Below, piece by piece: positions 33,042 through 44,614 of a stretch of 64,000 bases of DNA. The stretch is from Spisula solida (taxonomy: Eukaryota; Mollusca; Bivalvia; Venerida; Mactridae). Position 1 is the first letter of the stretch. Each line of letters starts with the position of its first letter. The notes below the pieces were generated by a model. That model did no database searches. It saw only the letters and a list, made by a program, of their open reading frames with translations, and was not told the DNA's origin. The stretch is taken from the NCBI GenBank assembly GCA_947247005.1, contig OX365962.1, positions 7,475,201 through 7,539,200 of the forward strand, written 5' to 3'. The translations under genes were made by a program, and so were the position numbers.

Positions 33042-35562
33042 ATGGCCTCCACTTGCATCCTTTGTAAGAAGAGATTGCGTGTAAAAGATAGACGTCCAGT
33101 TAATAGGAAGATATGTAAATTTTTACGCAAGAATTTTCTCCTTGAATCTACTAAAAATGATTCCATTTGTGGAAAGTGCAGCAGACTTGCATACAGATCG
33201 GAACCTGTTCAAGCTAGATCTACAGAGCCAATTCCTACAACAGCATATTCTACTGTATCGCAGGACTTGAACAGTCCCCCATCTGTGTGTTTGAAGATAA
33301 AAAGTTCTTCAAAAAGTCATGCATATTGCTTTATATGTAAACGTCCAGGACCTAAACTTGTTAATGTTCCTGAAAATGAAAGGTTTAATGTGTTTCTTGA
33401 ACACAATATCATTATTTCTGCAGACAGTAGATGTTGTCCTGTGCATTTTGAACATAACACTCAGAAGATGTGTCTCAGTAAAGAAACAATTATTAATTTG
33501 AAAACAATCGACCATGTTTTTGTGAACAGGAAAACCATTCTCAATCTTTTAAAAAAACTGAGAAGTGTTGCCAAAGCAAGTGCAACTAACCATATTTCAT
33601 TTGATAATTATGATGCTTATTCTCATGAGGATATTTTAAATCTCACTGGGCTTACCAAACCTCAGTTTCTAGACCTGTATCAGTTCATTCAATCAGATGT
33701 CAGAAACACTTCTTCTAGAAGTTCTTTAACTTCCCTTGGAATATTTTTAATGAAAATGAAATCAGGGATCTCAAACAAATTGCTTTCAACACTGTTTTCC
33801 ATATCCAAATCATCAGTCAGAAGATCTGTGAAAGCAGTTAGACAGTCACTGATGAAAACTTTTGTTACTCAGAATTTGGGTTTCCCTCATATTTCAAGAG
33901 AGGATATTATAGAAAAGCACACCAGAGTTCTTGCCAAGTCATTGTTTGCTGAGACAGATAACCAAGTTATATTAGTGTTAGATGGCACTTACATCTACAT
34001 CCAAAAGAGTGGGAACTTCCAATTTCAAAGACGCTCCTTCAGCATGCATAAAGGGAAACCATTAGTTAAGCCCATGGTTATAGTGTCTACAACTGGCTAT
34101 ATTGTAAGTGTTTTAGGACCCTATTTTGCAGACAGGAAAAACAATGATGCCAGTATTTTGAATCATATCATGTTGAATAACATTGAAGAAATTAGGAACT
34201 GGGTGAAGGATACCGATATATTCATAGTTGATAGAGGTTTCCGGGACTCTATCAAACTCCTGGAGGACCTAGGTATCAAGGCTGAGATGCCGGCTTTCAT
34301 GACCAAAGGACAGAAACAGATGCCATCTGAAGCTGCCAATACCAGTAGACTGGTAACCAAAGTAAGTAAATGTTAAATCTTAAAGATCTTCATGTATAAC
34401 CTATTGACTTCATAGATTCCTATACATCCTTTTACACTGACATGAGACTATGCATATTCCCCTGCCCCCCTCATATGACTATGTAGTGATTATTTAAAAT
34501 AACTGGCTAATGACTCCTATAACTAACACATACCTGGTAATAAAATGAGTCAAAATGTGTATTCATGGAATAAAGGGTTAATGCAGAGATACTTATGGAT
34601 GTATATTTTCTTGTGATAATTTTGACATTGAGTCTTACTGGAAGGTTAGTGGTATGAACTAAATAAAATGTTTCTGTTTCCTTTTGGAAATATGTTTTGA
34701 ATTTGTATCATGGTGTTCCAACTGTCTGTGTGGTAGGACACTGAGTCAAGCATGTGCTAGAAATAAATCCCATGCTATTTAACACAATTGCATTGTTAGT
34801 TAATTTCATTGTCTGTTCTCAATTTATTTGCAGGTTAGATGGGTTGTTGAAGCAGTCAACTCTAGAATTAAACGGTGGAGATACCTGGATCACATCCTGC
34901 CTAACACTCAGATACCATATATTGGTGATTTTGTGAGAATTGTTTGTGCAATCACAAACAAATATTTCATTGATATCAATCAGACAAAAGATTGTGATGA
35001 GGATATAGCTCTTGCACAGAAAATGTTACAACTATCCACACAAACAAACTCCTTGGAACATTTTATAGAGGAACATCAGTTGGACCGAGGGACGTCAAAA
35101 TGGGAAGCAATAGATGAAGACAATGTATGTCTACCCACATTAAATGAATCTCAGTTGCGTGCATTAACTCTGGGCACTTATCAATTAAAATTAAGTCCCT
35201 GTTATATTCAAGAGTACATAGATTCTGACTACTTGATAACAGTGCATAAAGACTTCTGTAATATTCTTAGAGTCAGGTTACAGAGTAGACATGTGTCATC
35301 CAAACGTTATATTGTTTGGATTAAGTTTAGTGCCACAGATATTGAAGCTTGGTATTGTAGATGTAGAGCTGGAGCTCGTACAGTTGGTGCATGTGCTCAT
35401 GTATCATCAGTATTATGGTTTTTGGGTCAGTCTAAACCAAACACTGTGTATGGTGTTAAGGATTGGGGTGACTTCCTCCAAGATGCTACAGATATACCTG
35501 AAACTGTTGATAGCTCTGATTCAGAAATGTCAACAGCTTCAGATGGTTGTATTGAAGAGTGA
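33042..35562 (+). CDS. DDE transposase with Cys/His fingers and SWIM domain
   Basis: Two exons, 33042-34361 and 34834-35562, joined in phase 0 (TK|VRWVVE), 682 aa with no break. 'tttcttgcag' ends exactly at the start codon, so a 5'-UTR intron is likely. Residues 5-46 have two CxxC pairs (CILC, CGKC). Residues 96-135 form a C2CH pattern (CFIC...CPVH) recalling THAP-type fingers. The catalytic fold resembles the DDE_Tnp_4 group: VLDGTYIYI (D near 314), IVDRGFRD (D near 397) and VRWVVEAVN (E near 446). A SWIM zinc finger, CRC...CAH, lies at 615-629, and the tail is acidic. It should cut and paste DNA in the nucleus. It lies inside a 6.6-kb element with matching ends, so it is more likely a transposon gene than a domesticated one; the intact frame suggests recent activity or selection. 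Confidence 0.9.
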
Positions 35563-35598
35563 ATGATTTGTACACTCCATGACTTTGGCTATGGCAAT

Positions 35599-35880
35599 GT
35601 ACTCCACATGTGGAGAAGTTATTTACAAATGCTTATAGAAGTTGGTACTGGTTGATAAATCATTCCAGGAAACTTATATCATTTACTTTTGCAGTTTGGC
35701 ATTGTGCCTTGTATGTGTTTTGTACTCCACATGTGGAGAAGTTATTTACAATTGCTTATAGAAGAACAAGTTGGTACTGGTTGATAAATCAATCCAGGAA
35801 ACTTTGATCATTTACTTGTTCAGTTGGGCATTGTGCCTTGTATGTGTTTTGTACTCCACATGTTGAGAAGTTGTTAACAA
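35599..35880 (+). repeat. ~127-bp tandem repeat downstream of the transposase stop
   Basis: Units start near 35599, 35724 and 35852 with 'tactccacatgtggagaagt'; the third is cut short by the repeat fragment at 35885-35950. Each begins with the palindrome 'ctccacatgtggag'. Probably part of the 3' UTR. Confidence 0.85.
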
Positions 35881-35884
35881 TTGC

Positions 35885-35950
35885 ATGTTTTTTCTGTTTT
35901 CTGTGCTCGGCTGGTGCAATGCTGCCTTCCCTATCTGACTTAATATTTTC
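35885..35950. mobile_element. Fragment of the ~380-bp repeat (also at 19586 and 39495)
   Basis: Shares 'ttttctgtgctcggctgg' and 'gctgccttccctatctgact' with the two longer copies. Confidence 0.7.
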
Positions 35951-36083
35951 TTTTTGGATGAATCAACTGAAAAATAACTTGTTGGCTCTAGCTGTACACT
36001 CCCTAATTTTAAAATTATTATCATGGTCCCTTAATAGTAAAAGTGTGGATACCTGTATAACAGTTTTTATCCTGATAGAACCA

Positions 36084-36089
36084 AATAAA
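36084..36089 (+). promoter_or_regulatory. Candidate polyadenylation signal of the transposase gene
   Basis: AATAAA about 520 bp after the stop codon, the first canonical signal downstream. Inferred only. Confidence 0.4.
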
Positions 36090-37841
36090 TAGATTTCCAT
36101 AAGGATTGTTTACTTCATCTGCTTGCTTGTTCACTGTATTAGGGTAACTATAAGCACAGAGAAACATGTAAAAGGCATAACTATTAACTGTAATAGTGAT
36201 TCTTATCGACAGTTGTTCATTCTCAACAGGTTAAATATATTAATATCATTAACAATGATCTGCTATTACATAAAAATGCAGTATGTAGAAAGTTCTATTT
36301 GTAATAGTGTTATTTCAGGTTTGACTGTACTTACTGTGATAGCTATCTATATATTAATTTATATGCTGGAAACAAATGACCACATTCTTAAGCTATCATT
36401 GATCCTACCAGAGTGTACCATGAACTTCTATTAATGTACATTACATAAAACAGGTACCTGGTAGTCAAGGAAGTAGTCACAATTTAGTACTTCATACATT
36501 CTGCAAATTTTCTATATAAAAGTAAAACTTAAAAGCTGGAATCTTGTTTAACAAATCTGAGATTAAATATTTTATTAAGAGTCTACCTGAAATTTTATAA
36601 AACCATTTCTTTGTTGGTAAATTATGTGTTTCCTTTTAACTGCCATAATTATGTACCAATGTTCTTTTATCATAATGCATCCAATAATTGTGACTCAAGT
36701 ACCTGTACATGTATCTCTTTGGTAAGAAATGCAGTGAACAAAAGCTGCAACTTCATATTTCATTATTATTTAGGTATTTTTCACTAAAGCATATTTACAT
36801 GTATATCATATTTATATCACCTGTCACTGATTGTTTCTTGTAAATTTCAATTATAAAATGAATGTGTGCTCTGGTTGTGTATTTATATGTTATTTTGTTT
36901 ATAATTATGCATAAATGTATAGATTCTATATGATTGAGATTCCAATATAATATACATGTTATATACTCTCTGTTGTCTTGATGTTATGTTTCCATACTTT
37001 CAGAAATATGTATAAAACCGAAAAACGTGCCTCTTATTTAATTACTGCATGTACAAAAAATACATGTATATTCATTTATATGATTATTATATTTGAATAT
37101 AAAGGAAATATAAGCACACATACACACATACATCATATTATTAGAAAAAAAGTTGCAAGGAATTTCAATGCATTTATGAGTGTACATACCATAACCATCA
37201 AGGAAGTACATTCACAACAGATTAAGTTATTATGATCTATTCATTCTAACAAGTATAAAGTGTAACCATAGCAACTGATTTTGACTCTAATTATTTATTT
37301 TTCCTGTACAATGAATACCTAGATGTAATTTTTAAAACAGTTAGTTGGAATGTTTGAATGGTACAATGGCATTGAAAAATTGAAAATTTCAGATAAAATT
37401 GAAAATGTGCCCTGAAATAAATACTTTCTTTAGAATATTTCCTGTTTCCATGGTAATCAAAACTATACACTGTCACAGATTAAAGTCCTTTCATTGAATT
37501 CTATGAAATGTTTTAATTGAAACTTGTTCTTTTGGGTTGTTTAAGGTTGTTTTTTCAATAACTCTGAAAATAGTGGTTTTTCAAATATTGAAGAATGTCA
37601 CCATGGAAACCACATAAGAATACTTTTTGAAATGAATCACCATTTCATTTTTCATAATAATATAGCACCAAAAGTCACTTGGTTCAACAATTCTTAAATA
37701 AAATGCATATTTTCATTATTTTTTGAAAATTATAAAATCCGTTGCCATGGTTACAGTTTGAAAGCTATAACTTTAAGAACTGCATTTTTGTAAAATTCAT
37801 GAAAGAGTGTTATCACATGAACATTTACAAAAAAAATTGAC
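36090..37841. other. Right non-coding part of the transposon
   Basis: Very AT-rich. No open frame resembles a second protein and no SINE was recognised. Confidence 0.5.
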
Positions 37842-37923
37842 ACAGGGCCAATTTTGACCCTTTGTGAACCTTGTCCTTTGTTCTTGTATTTGACACCTTT
37901 AAAGGCACGTGGTATTTCTACAC

Positions 37924-38317
37924 TTAAAGTCCCATTATGCCTTAAATGGATATTTTCATAAAGCAATAGGTTGGCAACCTATCTGCAAAATCATGCATTT
38001 TGAGCAGTTTAGTTGAGTCCCAAAGCTTGAAAACACCATACAATAGAAGAAAACGAAATAAAGCCTCTAGTTGGCTTGTAAACAAAACAACGAAATGTAA
38101 ACAATAAATGCATAATTTAAAGTCTTAGGGGAGCAACTCATGCAAAATTAGTATACATTTTTACTAAATGTGATTTTTGGCATATTATTTCGACAGATAT
38201 AGCTGACATTCTGTCGTCAATTATAGGTCATTTGTGAAAAATATCCTAATTCTTTATGTTAAGTCTATTTATTGGATGATCGGAGAAAATTGTTTGGGAG
38301 AGATAATGTGACATTAA
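37924..38317. mobile_element. TTAA-flanked MITE, copy 3, on the transposon's right end
   Basis: Opposite orientation to copies 1 and 2. TTAA at 37924-37927 and 38314-38317. It inserted into the junction between the transposon's last bases and the flanking DNA. Its internal frame is broken. Confidence 0.85.
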
Positions 38318-39286
38318 GTCAATCGTAAAAGCTCGGCCATTTCCGTTTATCTCCGGTAAATAACATCTAAGTGTAGTTATACACCAATATGATTCGCCTG
38401 CGTTATAAGTCCCAGCTACGTTCGCGTAAAGTAACAAATTATGTGTCCGTCAATAAGATGGTTATTTTATCCTTCCCTAACAGTTTTCTTATGTTCATGA
38501 TCATACGAAGATATATCATGAAAGAAATACCTCGTATCTTTGAATATTACTCATAGTTTATATTTCCCATGCACGTGTTGAAAACATCAACAAACATGAC
38601 CCATACTTGAATTTCGGGAAAGCGTATACGGTTTATGTTTACAAAATATACTACTTGGTTTTCGATTCATATCAAGTTAGGATATCGCCTGCACACATGT
38701 GATTAATTGTTGCGTGGAATTTTATAGTGTGTATTTACTGGTATAATATAACTATGTCGATCTATATATTTGTGTGTACATGTATTGGCATAATGTGTAC
38801 ACTGATGACTTGGGGCTGCCATTTTCTAATCATGTGACTGGAAATCGTTCCAATATGGCGCCTTGTTATGTCAGAGGTCTATTGCAATGCATAAAGGCCG
38901 AGGTGATCAGAATGACATTAAGTACGTAAAATGGTCAATTAAATGGTCTACCATTTTCAGACGTTCATGTACACAATAGTTGGATGTATTTAGTTTTTAC
39001 GTAAGGGTCTTTACAGTCACGTTTGATAGAATACAATCAATTTTGATTTGTTCAAATCAAAGCTAGGGGTCTGCAGTAGCCGTACCATGACCACATATAT
39101 ATGAGAATCAGTTTGTTCAAATATGTTATCTGTCATATCATGTTATGTGTTTCTGAAACCTTTTGTGTTATCTATGTTAACATGTATATAATATGTATGT
39201 TTATATGAAAAGCAAATTAAAATGGCTTTCGTTAACTGCAAACTGTTTGTTCTCTTATTACATCGTTATTGTATGCTTTGGAACGC
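38318..39286. other. Intergenic, nothing recognised
   Basis: Unique-looking sequence; no convincing coding frame or repeat. Confidence 0.45.
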
Positions 39287-39365
39287 TCAACCTGGTTAGA
39301 CAATGGTTGTAAACATTTGCGTACACATAAACTGCAACGTCACTGTCATAATGTCCTAACTGGAC
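39287..39365. mobile_element. MITE 'agtccagtcagg', right-half fragment
   Basis: Carries 'gcgtacacataaactgcaac' and the terminus 'cctaactggact', as in the copies at 44307 and 45233. Confidence 0.7.
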
Positions 39366-39494
39366 TGTACATGTAGTATGCAGCTGCCGTGTAATAATGT
39401 TGATTTGACAAGTAAAAAAACTCACAATATGTTATAGCGGGTGCATGTAAACGTACCGCAGGTCGTCGCATGAATATTGTTAAATGAAAAAAGG

Positions 39495-39870
39495 TTATAT
39501 TAAGTCAGACAGGGAAGGCAGCACTCAACTTAACCAGCCGAGCACAGAAAACATTAAAAACACACAAAGCACAATGCCCAACCAAACAAGCGCAGATCCG
39601 CCCAAGTCCAAGCTGTCGAAAAGTATAATAAATTATAACTAGCTGAATGACCCAGTAGAAAAGATTCAGCAAACAAAAGGCGGAATGCCTACGCGGAATG
39701 ACCTAGTTACAACAGTAAAACTGCTGAACTACATAGTTTTAGCAGCCTTTAGTCTCAAAAGTTAAATAACAGTATTAAAACGTAAAAAGGCCCGTATAGT
39801 CGTATGACCTACTTTCAGTAGTAAAATGACGTAATTGAACAAATCGAGATATGACGTAATGAACACATTG
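39495..39870. mobile_element. ~380-bp repeat, inverted copy
   Basis: Reverse complement of the insertion at 19586-19967 along its whole length, with few differences. Confidence 0.8.
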
Positions 39871-40091
39871 TCAATTTATTAGTGACTAGTGTATTAACAA
39901 TTTCAATAAAAATACATTATATTTTATTGTTTCAGCTAAAACAAAATTACAAAATTTCTGTAAAAGGCATTCAAATTCACAAAAAAAGATTTTCCATTGA
40001 AATATCTACATCGTAATTTCCTAACTAAGTCGCAATTCTAAGACATGAAAAGATGCCGATATCTCTTTAAACTAAATTACGAATTTGTGAA

Positions 40092-40446
40092 GTAAAGGTT
40101 CGTCTAGACAGTACATTTTTGGAATATAAGTCGAGGATGTACATTTCATAAGATGTACATCAATCCTTACATGACTAAAGGTGCGTCTAGATGGTAAATC
40201 TTGGTGTACATTTCACAAGATATAAGTCGAAGATGTACACTTCACAAGATGTACATCTTCCTTAACTACACAGTAAATCATGACTTATAAATCACACTTT
40301 ATTTCTCTCTAAACACTTGTTAACAATGGAGTCGTACATTTCCCGAAAATGTGTGGTAGAAGTGTAGTACTCGTTACTACACGGTAAATTTTGTCTTAAA
40401 GGTCAAAATGTATACACCAAAATGTACTGTCTAGACAAACCTTAAC
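40092..40446. mobile_element. MITE 'gtaaaggt(t/g)cgtct', copy 1
   Basis: Left end 'aaaggttcgtctagacagta', right end 'tactgtctagacaaacctt' (inverted). An internal 'aaaggtgcgtctagatggta' at about 40179 suggests two copies merged. Another copy is at 49490-49670. Confidence 0.7.
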
Positions 40447-40658
40447 CGACTGCTCCGGGTCTACCTCGAGCAGCTTTATGTTATGTAAAATCTGACATTT
40501 TCGCGAGGGCTAAATTTTCGCGATTTTTACGAATTCAATAAAACACTAGAAGTATTGCGTCCGAAGTTTAAAAACCGTGAACATTTAACCTCATGTACAG
40601 CTCAGTCAGAATAATTTATCAAATTTCGAAATTTTGAAAACTCGAAAAAACATGTATA

Positions 40659-40733
40659 TGACTTTTAGTAAATGTATTTTCGTTTTCATTTTGTTCAATA
40701 AAATGAAAACGAAAATACATTTACTAAAAGTCA
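40659..40733. repeat. Perfect hairpin, 34-bp arms, 7-nt loop
   Basis: The arms at 40659-40692 ('tgacttttagtaaatgtatt'...) and 40700-40733 are exact reverse complements; the loop is 'gttcaat'. No family member was recognised in this window. Confidence 0.95.
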
Positions 40734-41208
40734 AACATTACATTACTATAATGTGGTGTAAATCTAAACTGCATAGATTGGTTTGATACATTGATGATTA
40801 GTTATTCACGTTTTTATACAGAAATAATACAAAACGTGTTGAAATAATATCTGATGAAATAAGATTTTTGGTCAAATGAAAATGCAATCAAATGCCTCAT
40901 TACTGCCGTACACAAATACAAATTAGTTAGATATATTGATAATAATTCATCACACAAATTACGAAATAAAAATAAATTACTTTTAATTATTTTGCTAAAC
41001 GCTCAACATGAAAAAGAGTGCTACCTTCGTGACTAGCAATACGATCAGGAGTGAGATATAGAGAGTGAATAATCTTAGGTGTAAGATATTGTTTCACAAT
41101 CTATTATTTGTCAACGGGTAAAATGAATATGGTGTTTTACATGATGAAATTTAATAAATTTTAAAATGTCTTATTAATCGATATAGAGGAACTATCGCTT
41201 GCCCATTG
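40734..41208. other. Intergenic, one decayed SINE-like stretch
   Basis: Around 40990-41110 short pieces ('cgctcaacatgaaaaagagt', 'ggagtgagata') distantly recall the SINE body. Not firm. Confidence 0.35.
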
Positions 41209-41490
41209 CAGTGTAGCAACACCACGTGACTTTTGGCTACAGATCCAAGACGAAATTTGTCAACATTGAACAACAAAAATAGCCATACGTATTTTATTTA
41301 TTCATCGATTTCTAAGAATATACGCCACACTAAGGGGAACATTATTTGCTTTCCATGAAATACAGGATCTTTTTAGCAGCATGACCCTTTTTCCTGTGAA
41401 ACTATATAAACTATTTACAGGGTGCTGGAAAAAACAGCACTGCAGCTGAAAAAGATCGTAAATTTCATGGAAAGCAAATTTATTTAAAAT
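41209..41490. mobile_element. MITE 'cagtgtagcaacaccacgtg', truncated copy
   Basis: The left arm is complete ('cagtgtagcaacaccacgtg', 'gacttttggctacag', 'acgccacactaagggga'). The right arm stops at 'catggaaagcaaat', so the right terminus is lost. Confidence 0.8.
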
Positions 41491-41617
41491 AAACAATATA
41501 TTTAACATGCTTTATGTGAAAGTTTGGTATCGAACAAGATAAATCTTTAATATTTACGATTTTAGGCGAAATATTAACAACTGATTGTAACATTGATCTG
41601 TGTTATTTTGGTTAAAT

Positions 41618-41728
41618 CTGGCGACCCGGTTCAAATTCGGGTGGAGGTACAAACATATATGCCTGCCATATTTCAGCAGAAAGCTGACTGGCAAAAAAAG
41701 GCAATGCTCGGCATTTTTTTAAAAGTCG
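41618..41728 (+). mobile_element. SINE tail fragment
   Basis: Carries 'tatatgcctgccatattt', 'gaaagctgactggcaaa' and 'gcaatgctcggcatttttt'. The same 3' region as the SINE at 14290-14440, without its tRNA-like head. Confidence 0.7.
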
Positions 41729-41767
41729 GTTTTAGTGTTAGTTTATACTAATTTATTTAAGGTCGAT

Positions 41768-42004
41768 TGTGAAAAAAGTTTTTCCAACTTATATAAATCA
41801 CTCTCGACACCTCATTTCTGATGTTATCCATCGCCACGAGGGTATGAGAGTAGAGAAGCCAGTTTCCCTTTTATGCTGAGCGTCTAGCAAGGGAATTCCT
41901 TGTACCATTTTTATTTTGTCTTTGGTATGAGGCGGCCAGGGATCGAACCCGAGACCTCCCGCACTCCAAGCGAACGCTCAACCACTAGGCTATCGATGAG
42001 GCGG
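41768..42004 (-). mobile_element. tRNA-derived SINE 'cctcgatagcctagtgg' (minus strand)
   Basis: Full-length copy in reverse: head 'ctcatcgatagcctagtggt', box B 'gggttcgatccctgg', body through 'cgacacctcatttctga'. Its best matches here are 54024-54250 and 7359-7726. Confidence 0.85.
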
Positions 42005-42200
42005 TTTTAGATTTAGTGTTACAGTCTCGTATCGGTTGAATAGACCGGTTGTTGTCAGTACGCCTTAAAGATAATGACGAATCCGATATGGATTTCAGCA
42101 CTCAACAAAAACAGCCAAGGCACTAAAAGGCACAAAAAGGAATAAACACAAAAAAAGAAAGCAAAACACAAGCACACGCCGCAATTCAAAACAGAACAGG

Positions 42201-42344
42201 GGTGGTATTCAATATTGATCTCATATACTATGAGAATAAGGATAGCCAATCATATCGCCTTAACTGACCAAGAGTTTAATATGGTGTGCTTTGATTGGTT
42301 GTCCTTATCCTTAAGTCAAGTAAGATCAATATTGAATACCATCC
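42201..42344. mobile_element. MITE 'ggtggtattcaatattgatc', full copy
   Basis: Termini 'ggtggtattcaatattgatc' and 'gatcaatattgaataccatc'. Flanked by CAGAACAGG and CAGAACAAG, a probable 9-bp duplication with one change. Confidence 0.85.
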
Positions 42345-42774
42345 CAGAACAAGAAAATGAAAATGACCCGTTACAAAGGCATGCCGGCAGCATAGTGTAA
42401 TGTTGGTTCCAAAGGTTGTCATCTTGTCACAGGGTGATATACAATCGGGACACCTCGGACAATCTCTACGAATCATCTCTCGGGTGTAAATAGAACGTCG
42501 CCATTTTTTACATCTTTCGCCATGACGTCATCATGACAGATTTAAACAGTGCTTCAATGGAATACACGCCCATCAAGCAAGCGGCGCGTAGCTGCGTGTT
42601 ATGCTCAAGGAGTGTAGCGAAATTGTATTGTTTAATCAATAAAACATCTTTTGATATTTCCGCTGCTGATAAGTCACGGTCTATTTTCTTCGGCCCATTT
42701 TCTTCTGCGTAGGATTTAAGAAAGAAAGCTGGGTTCATACGCTTGATACATCCGAGGTATTTTATCCTGTAAAA
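42345..42774. other. Spacer with an unassigned minus-strand frame
   Basis: A 76-codon minus-strand frame (42508-42738) starts MNPAFFLKSYAEENGPKK. No domain was recognised, no splice sites frame it convincingly, and it may be chance. Confidence 0.3.
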
Positions 42775-43143
42775 ATGCCGTACGGACCGTTCCGATTGGG
42801 TGATATAATACTTCAGTCATGTCGAGAAAAGCTTGCCATGATTGTCAGCTCCGGCATACTGATTATTGTATATATAACTGATTATCAATTCCAAATTAAA
42901 GCAATACATTTAAGTGGGGATAGCAACAGACCAGCAGACTGTTTGTCCAGGTGGCACTTGGACAACAAGTACGGGAATGAATTAATAAATCTCATCAACT
43001 ACAATACTTGCATAGAAACACATGTAGAAGATACACATGTAACATATCAAGATTTAGTCACAAGTGGTAAATTAACTTTTTCAGGGCAGCAATTATGCAC
43101 ATTGAGACAAGATTTAAGTGAGTCAACCTCATCAGGGTATTAA
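42775..43143 (+). pseudogene. Retroelement RNase H-end fragment
   Basis: The frame holds QIKAIHLSGDSNRPADCLSRW near its middle. This resembles the end of RNase H in LTR or DIRS-type retroelements, where a HIPG..N..AD.LSR block is common. No reverse transcriptase or integrase was found next to it. Family not resolved. Confidence 0.4.
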
Positions 43144-43640
43144 CAAAAATTTACTTATTCAATGGGAAAGTATAATATAATATAATATACATAATAAGTG
43201 TTACCAGTTTCATATTTTGCATATATTTGATGTGCATGCCTGTTAACGTGATAAAACGCCCAAAATCATCAATTATTAAAAAGGGACTCAATTACACGAT
43301 GATATGATACTATGTAAACGTAATAGAACTTGCCCAAAATCATTCATTATAAAAAATGTACTCAATTACACGATGCTATGATACTATCAAACAGGATGGA
43401 CCGTTATATCATGCATACATGAGATGTGGTCGATTTGTTTAATCATTTCTATTACTTACTTGTTTTTGTACATTAATCAGTATTCCTAAAGAACCGGATT
43501 TTATTCAACAAAATTATTCAAACCCGTTTGACGTTTTAATGAAAGCAATTGAAAGGCAATTAAAAGTATAATGATACAATTTGATTTTTTTTCAAAATTA
43601 TCGCAATTCTATGGCCATTTAATTGACAAGTAACCACAAT
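43144..43640. other. AT-rich spacer with a short direct repeat
   Basis: 'actcaattacacgatg' plus 'tatgatacta' occurs near 43288 and again about 80 bp later. No gene. Confidence 0.5.
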
Positions 43641-43779
43641 CACGTGACAAATAAAAATGATCACGTGGCTAGGTGTGTTCCGCAGAAGCAAATATTTTGT
43701 ATAAAATCCAGTTAGTCGGGCCGCTTCTTCCGATTGTGTCGTGAAACTTATTGGTCCGGGATTTAGAACGTTCCCTAAG
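43641..43779 (+). promoter_or_regulatory. Candidate promoter and non-coding first exon of ZP gene 2
   Basis: Two CACGTG E-boxes (43641-43646, 43662-43667) lie upstream of TATAAAAT (43700-43707). A short leader contains 'cgattgtgtcgtgaaactta', similar to 'cgacattgtgtgctggaaat' in the ZP gene 1 leader. It ends 'ccctaag' at a strong GTAAGA donor. The nearest + strand coding exon downstream with an acceptor just before its ATG is 49126. The link to ZP gene 2 is inferred. Confidence 0.5.
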
Positions 43780-43781
43780 GT

Positions 43782-44306
43782 AAGACAAAGTATTGATGAA
43801 TGTTTTAGTAAATAATATTTAAAATAGATAGATAGATAGTTTTTTCATTTAAACTGTACAGTTTATCATGATAAACAAAAGTATGTACAACGTCAAATAA
43901 ATGTTATGAAATAAGGATGCATCATAAATATTGATAAACATGGAACAAAATAGAGCATTATATATATCGTAAATGGAAAGACATACATGTGATTAATTAC
44001 GGTACTTAATGTAAATAAACAAACACTCACTTAAACATATTATGGAATGATTAAATATATTCATTTTAACAACAAAATATTGAGATGAATTAATTAAAAT
44101 CAATCCATTTAGGCTGTAAGGGTTTGTATAAGTATCTGTAGTTAATTTCTACAATCATGAATATTATTTCAAATATAAACTTTCAAATATACAATGGCAA
44201 TTATGGCATAACCATGATTAGTACATACATGTACAATAGAAAACATATTAGACAAACTATATAAGTTTGTCGCAAAATTGACACAATATTTACAATTAGC
44301 TAGTAT
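43782..44306. other. Putative first intron of ZP gene 2, nothing recognised
   Basis: AT-rich, with a short 'gatagatagatag' run near 43827. Confidence 0.4.
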
Positions 44307-44614
44307 AGTCCAGTCAGGATAAAATTCCAGTGACGCAGCGGTCGAGTCCACTACAACGGTGTAAAACCAATTATAAAGGCTTATACTGTACAAACAACTA
44401 TAATTTCAATGCTACAAACTAACATACTAAACTTCGCTCTACCTGTTAAGACAATGGGTGTCACTGTGACAGCTAAATTGCTATTGTAAATGTGTTATGC
44501 ATATGTATCCTGTATTTAACAGGACTCTGCAATAATGAAATTAACTGAAACTGAAACTGATTTTTTGCGTACACATAAACTGCAACGTCACTGTCACAAT
44601 ATCCTAACTGGACT
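44307..44614. mobile_element. MITE 'agtccagtcagg', copy 2
   Basis: Termini 'agtccagtcaggataaaatt' and 'atatcctaactggact'. Compared with the copy at 45233 it carries about 95 extra bases near 44460-44560, ending in 'actgaaactgaaactga'. Confidence 0.8.

Larger units (their letters stand above)
31281..37925 (+). mobile_element. 6.6-kb DNA transposon carrying the DDE/SWIM transposase
   Basis: Left end 'cagtttagcatcacc', right end (as its complement) 'aagtgtagaaataccacgtg'. Further inside, both arms share 'tcaaatacaagaac'-like and 'caaaggacaaggttcacaaa' blocks (31645-31684 against 37842-37881, about 35 of 40 identical). AAGTT precedes the left end. After removal of the TTAA MITE that sits on the right end, AAGTC follows it, a probable 5-bp target duplication with one change. 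The left arm is split by a foldback insertion at about 31345-31644. The ends were recognised by comparison with the MITEs at 11652, 41209 and 56716. Confidence 0.65.

Noticed and set aside
33042..35562. Transposase gene as a domesticated host gene
   Set aside because: Matching terminal inverted repeats and a probable target duplication place it in a transposon; without orthologues at the same locus, domestication cannot be argued.
42508..42738. 76-codon minus-strand frame as an exon
   Set aside because: No recognisable domain, no convincing splice sites and no neighbouring exons on that strand.
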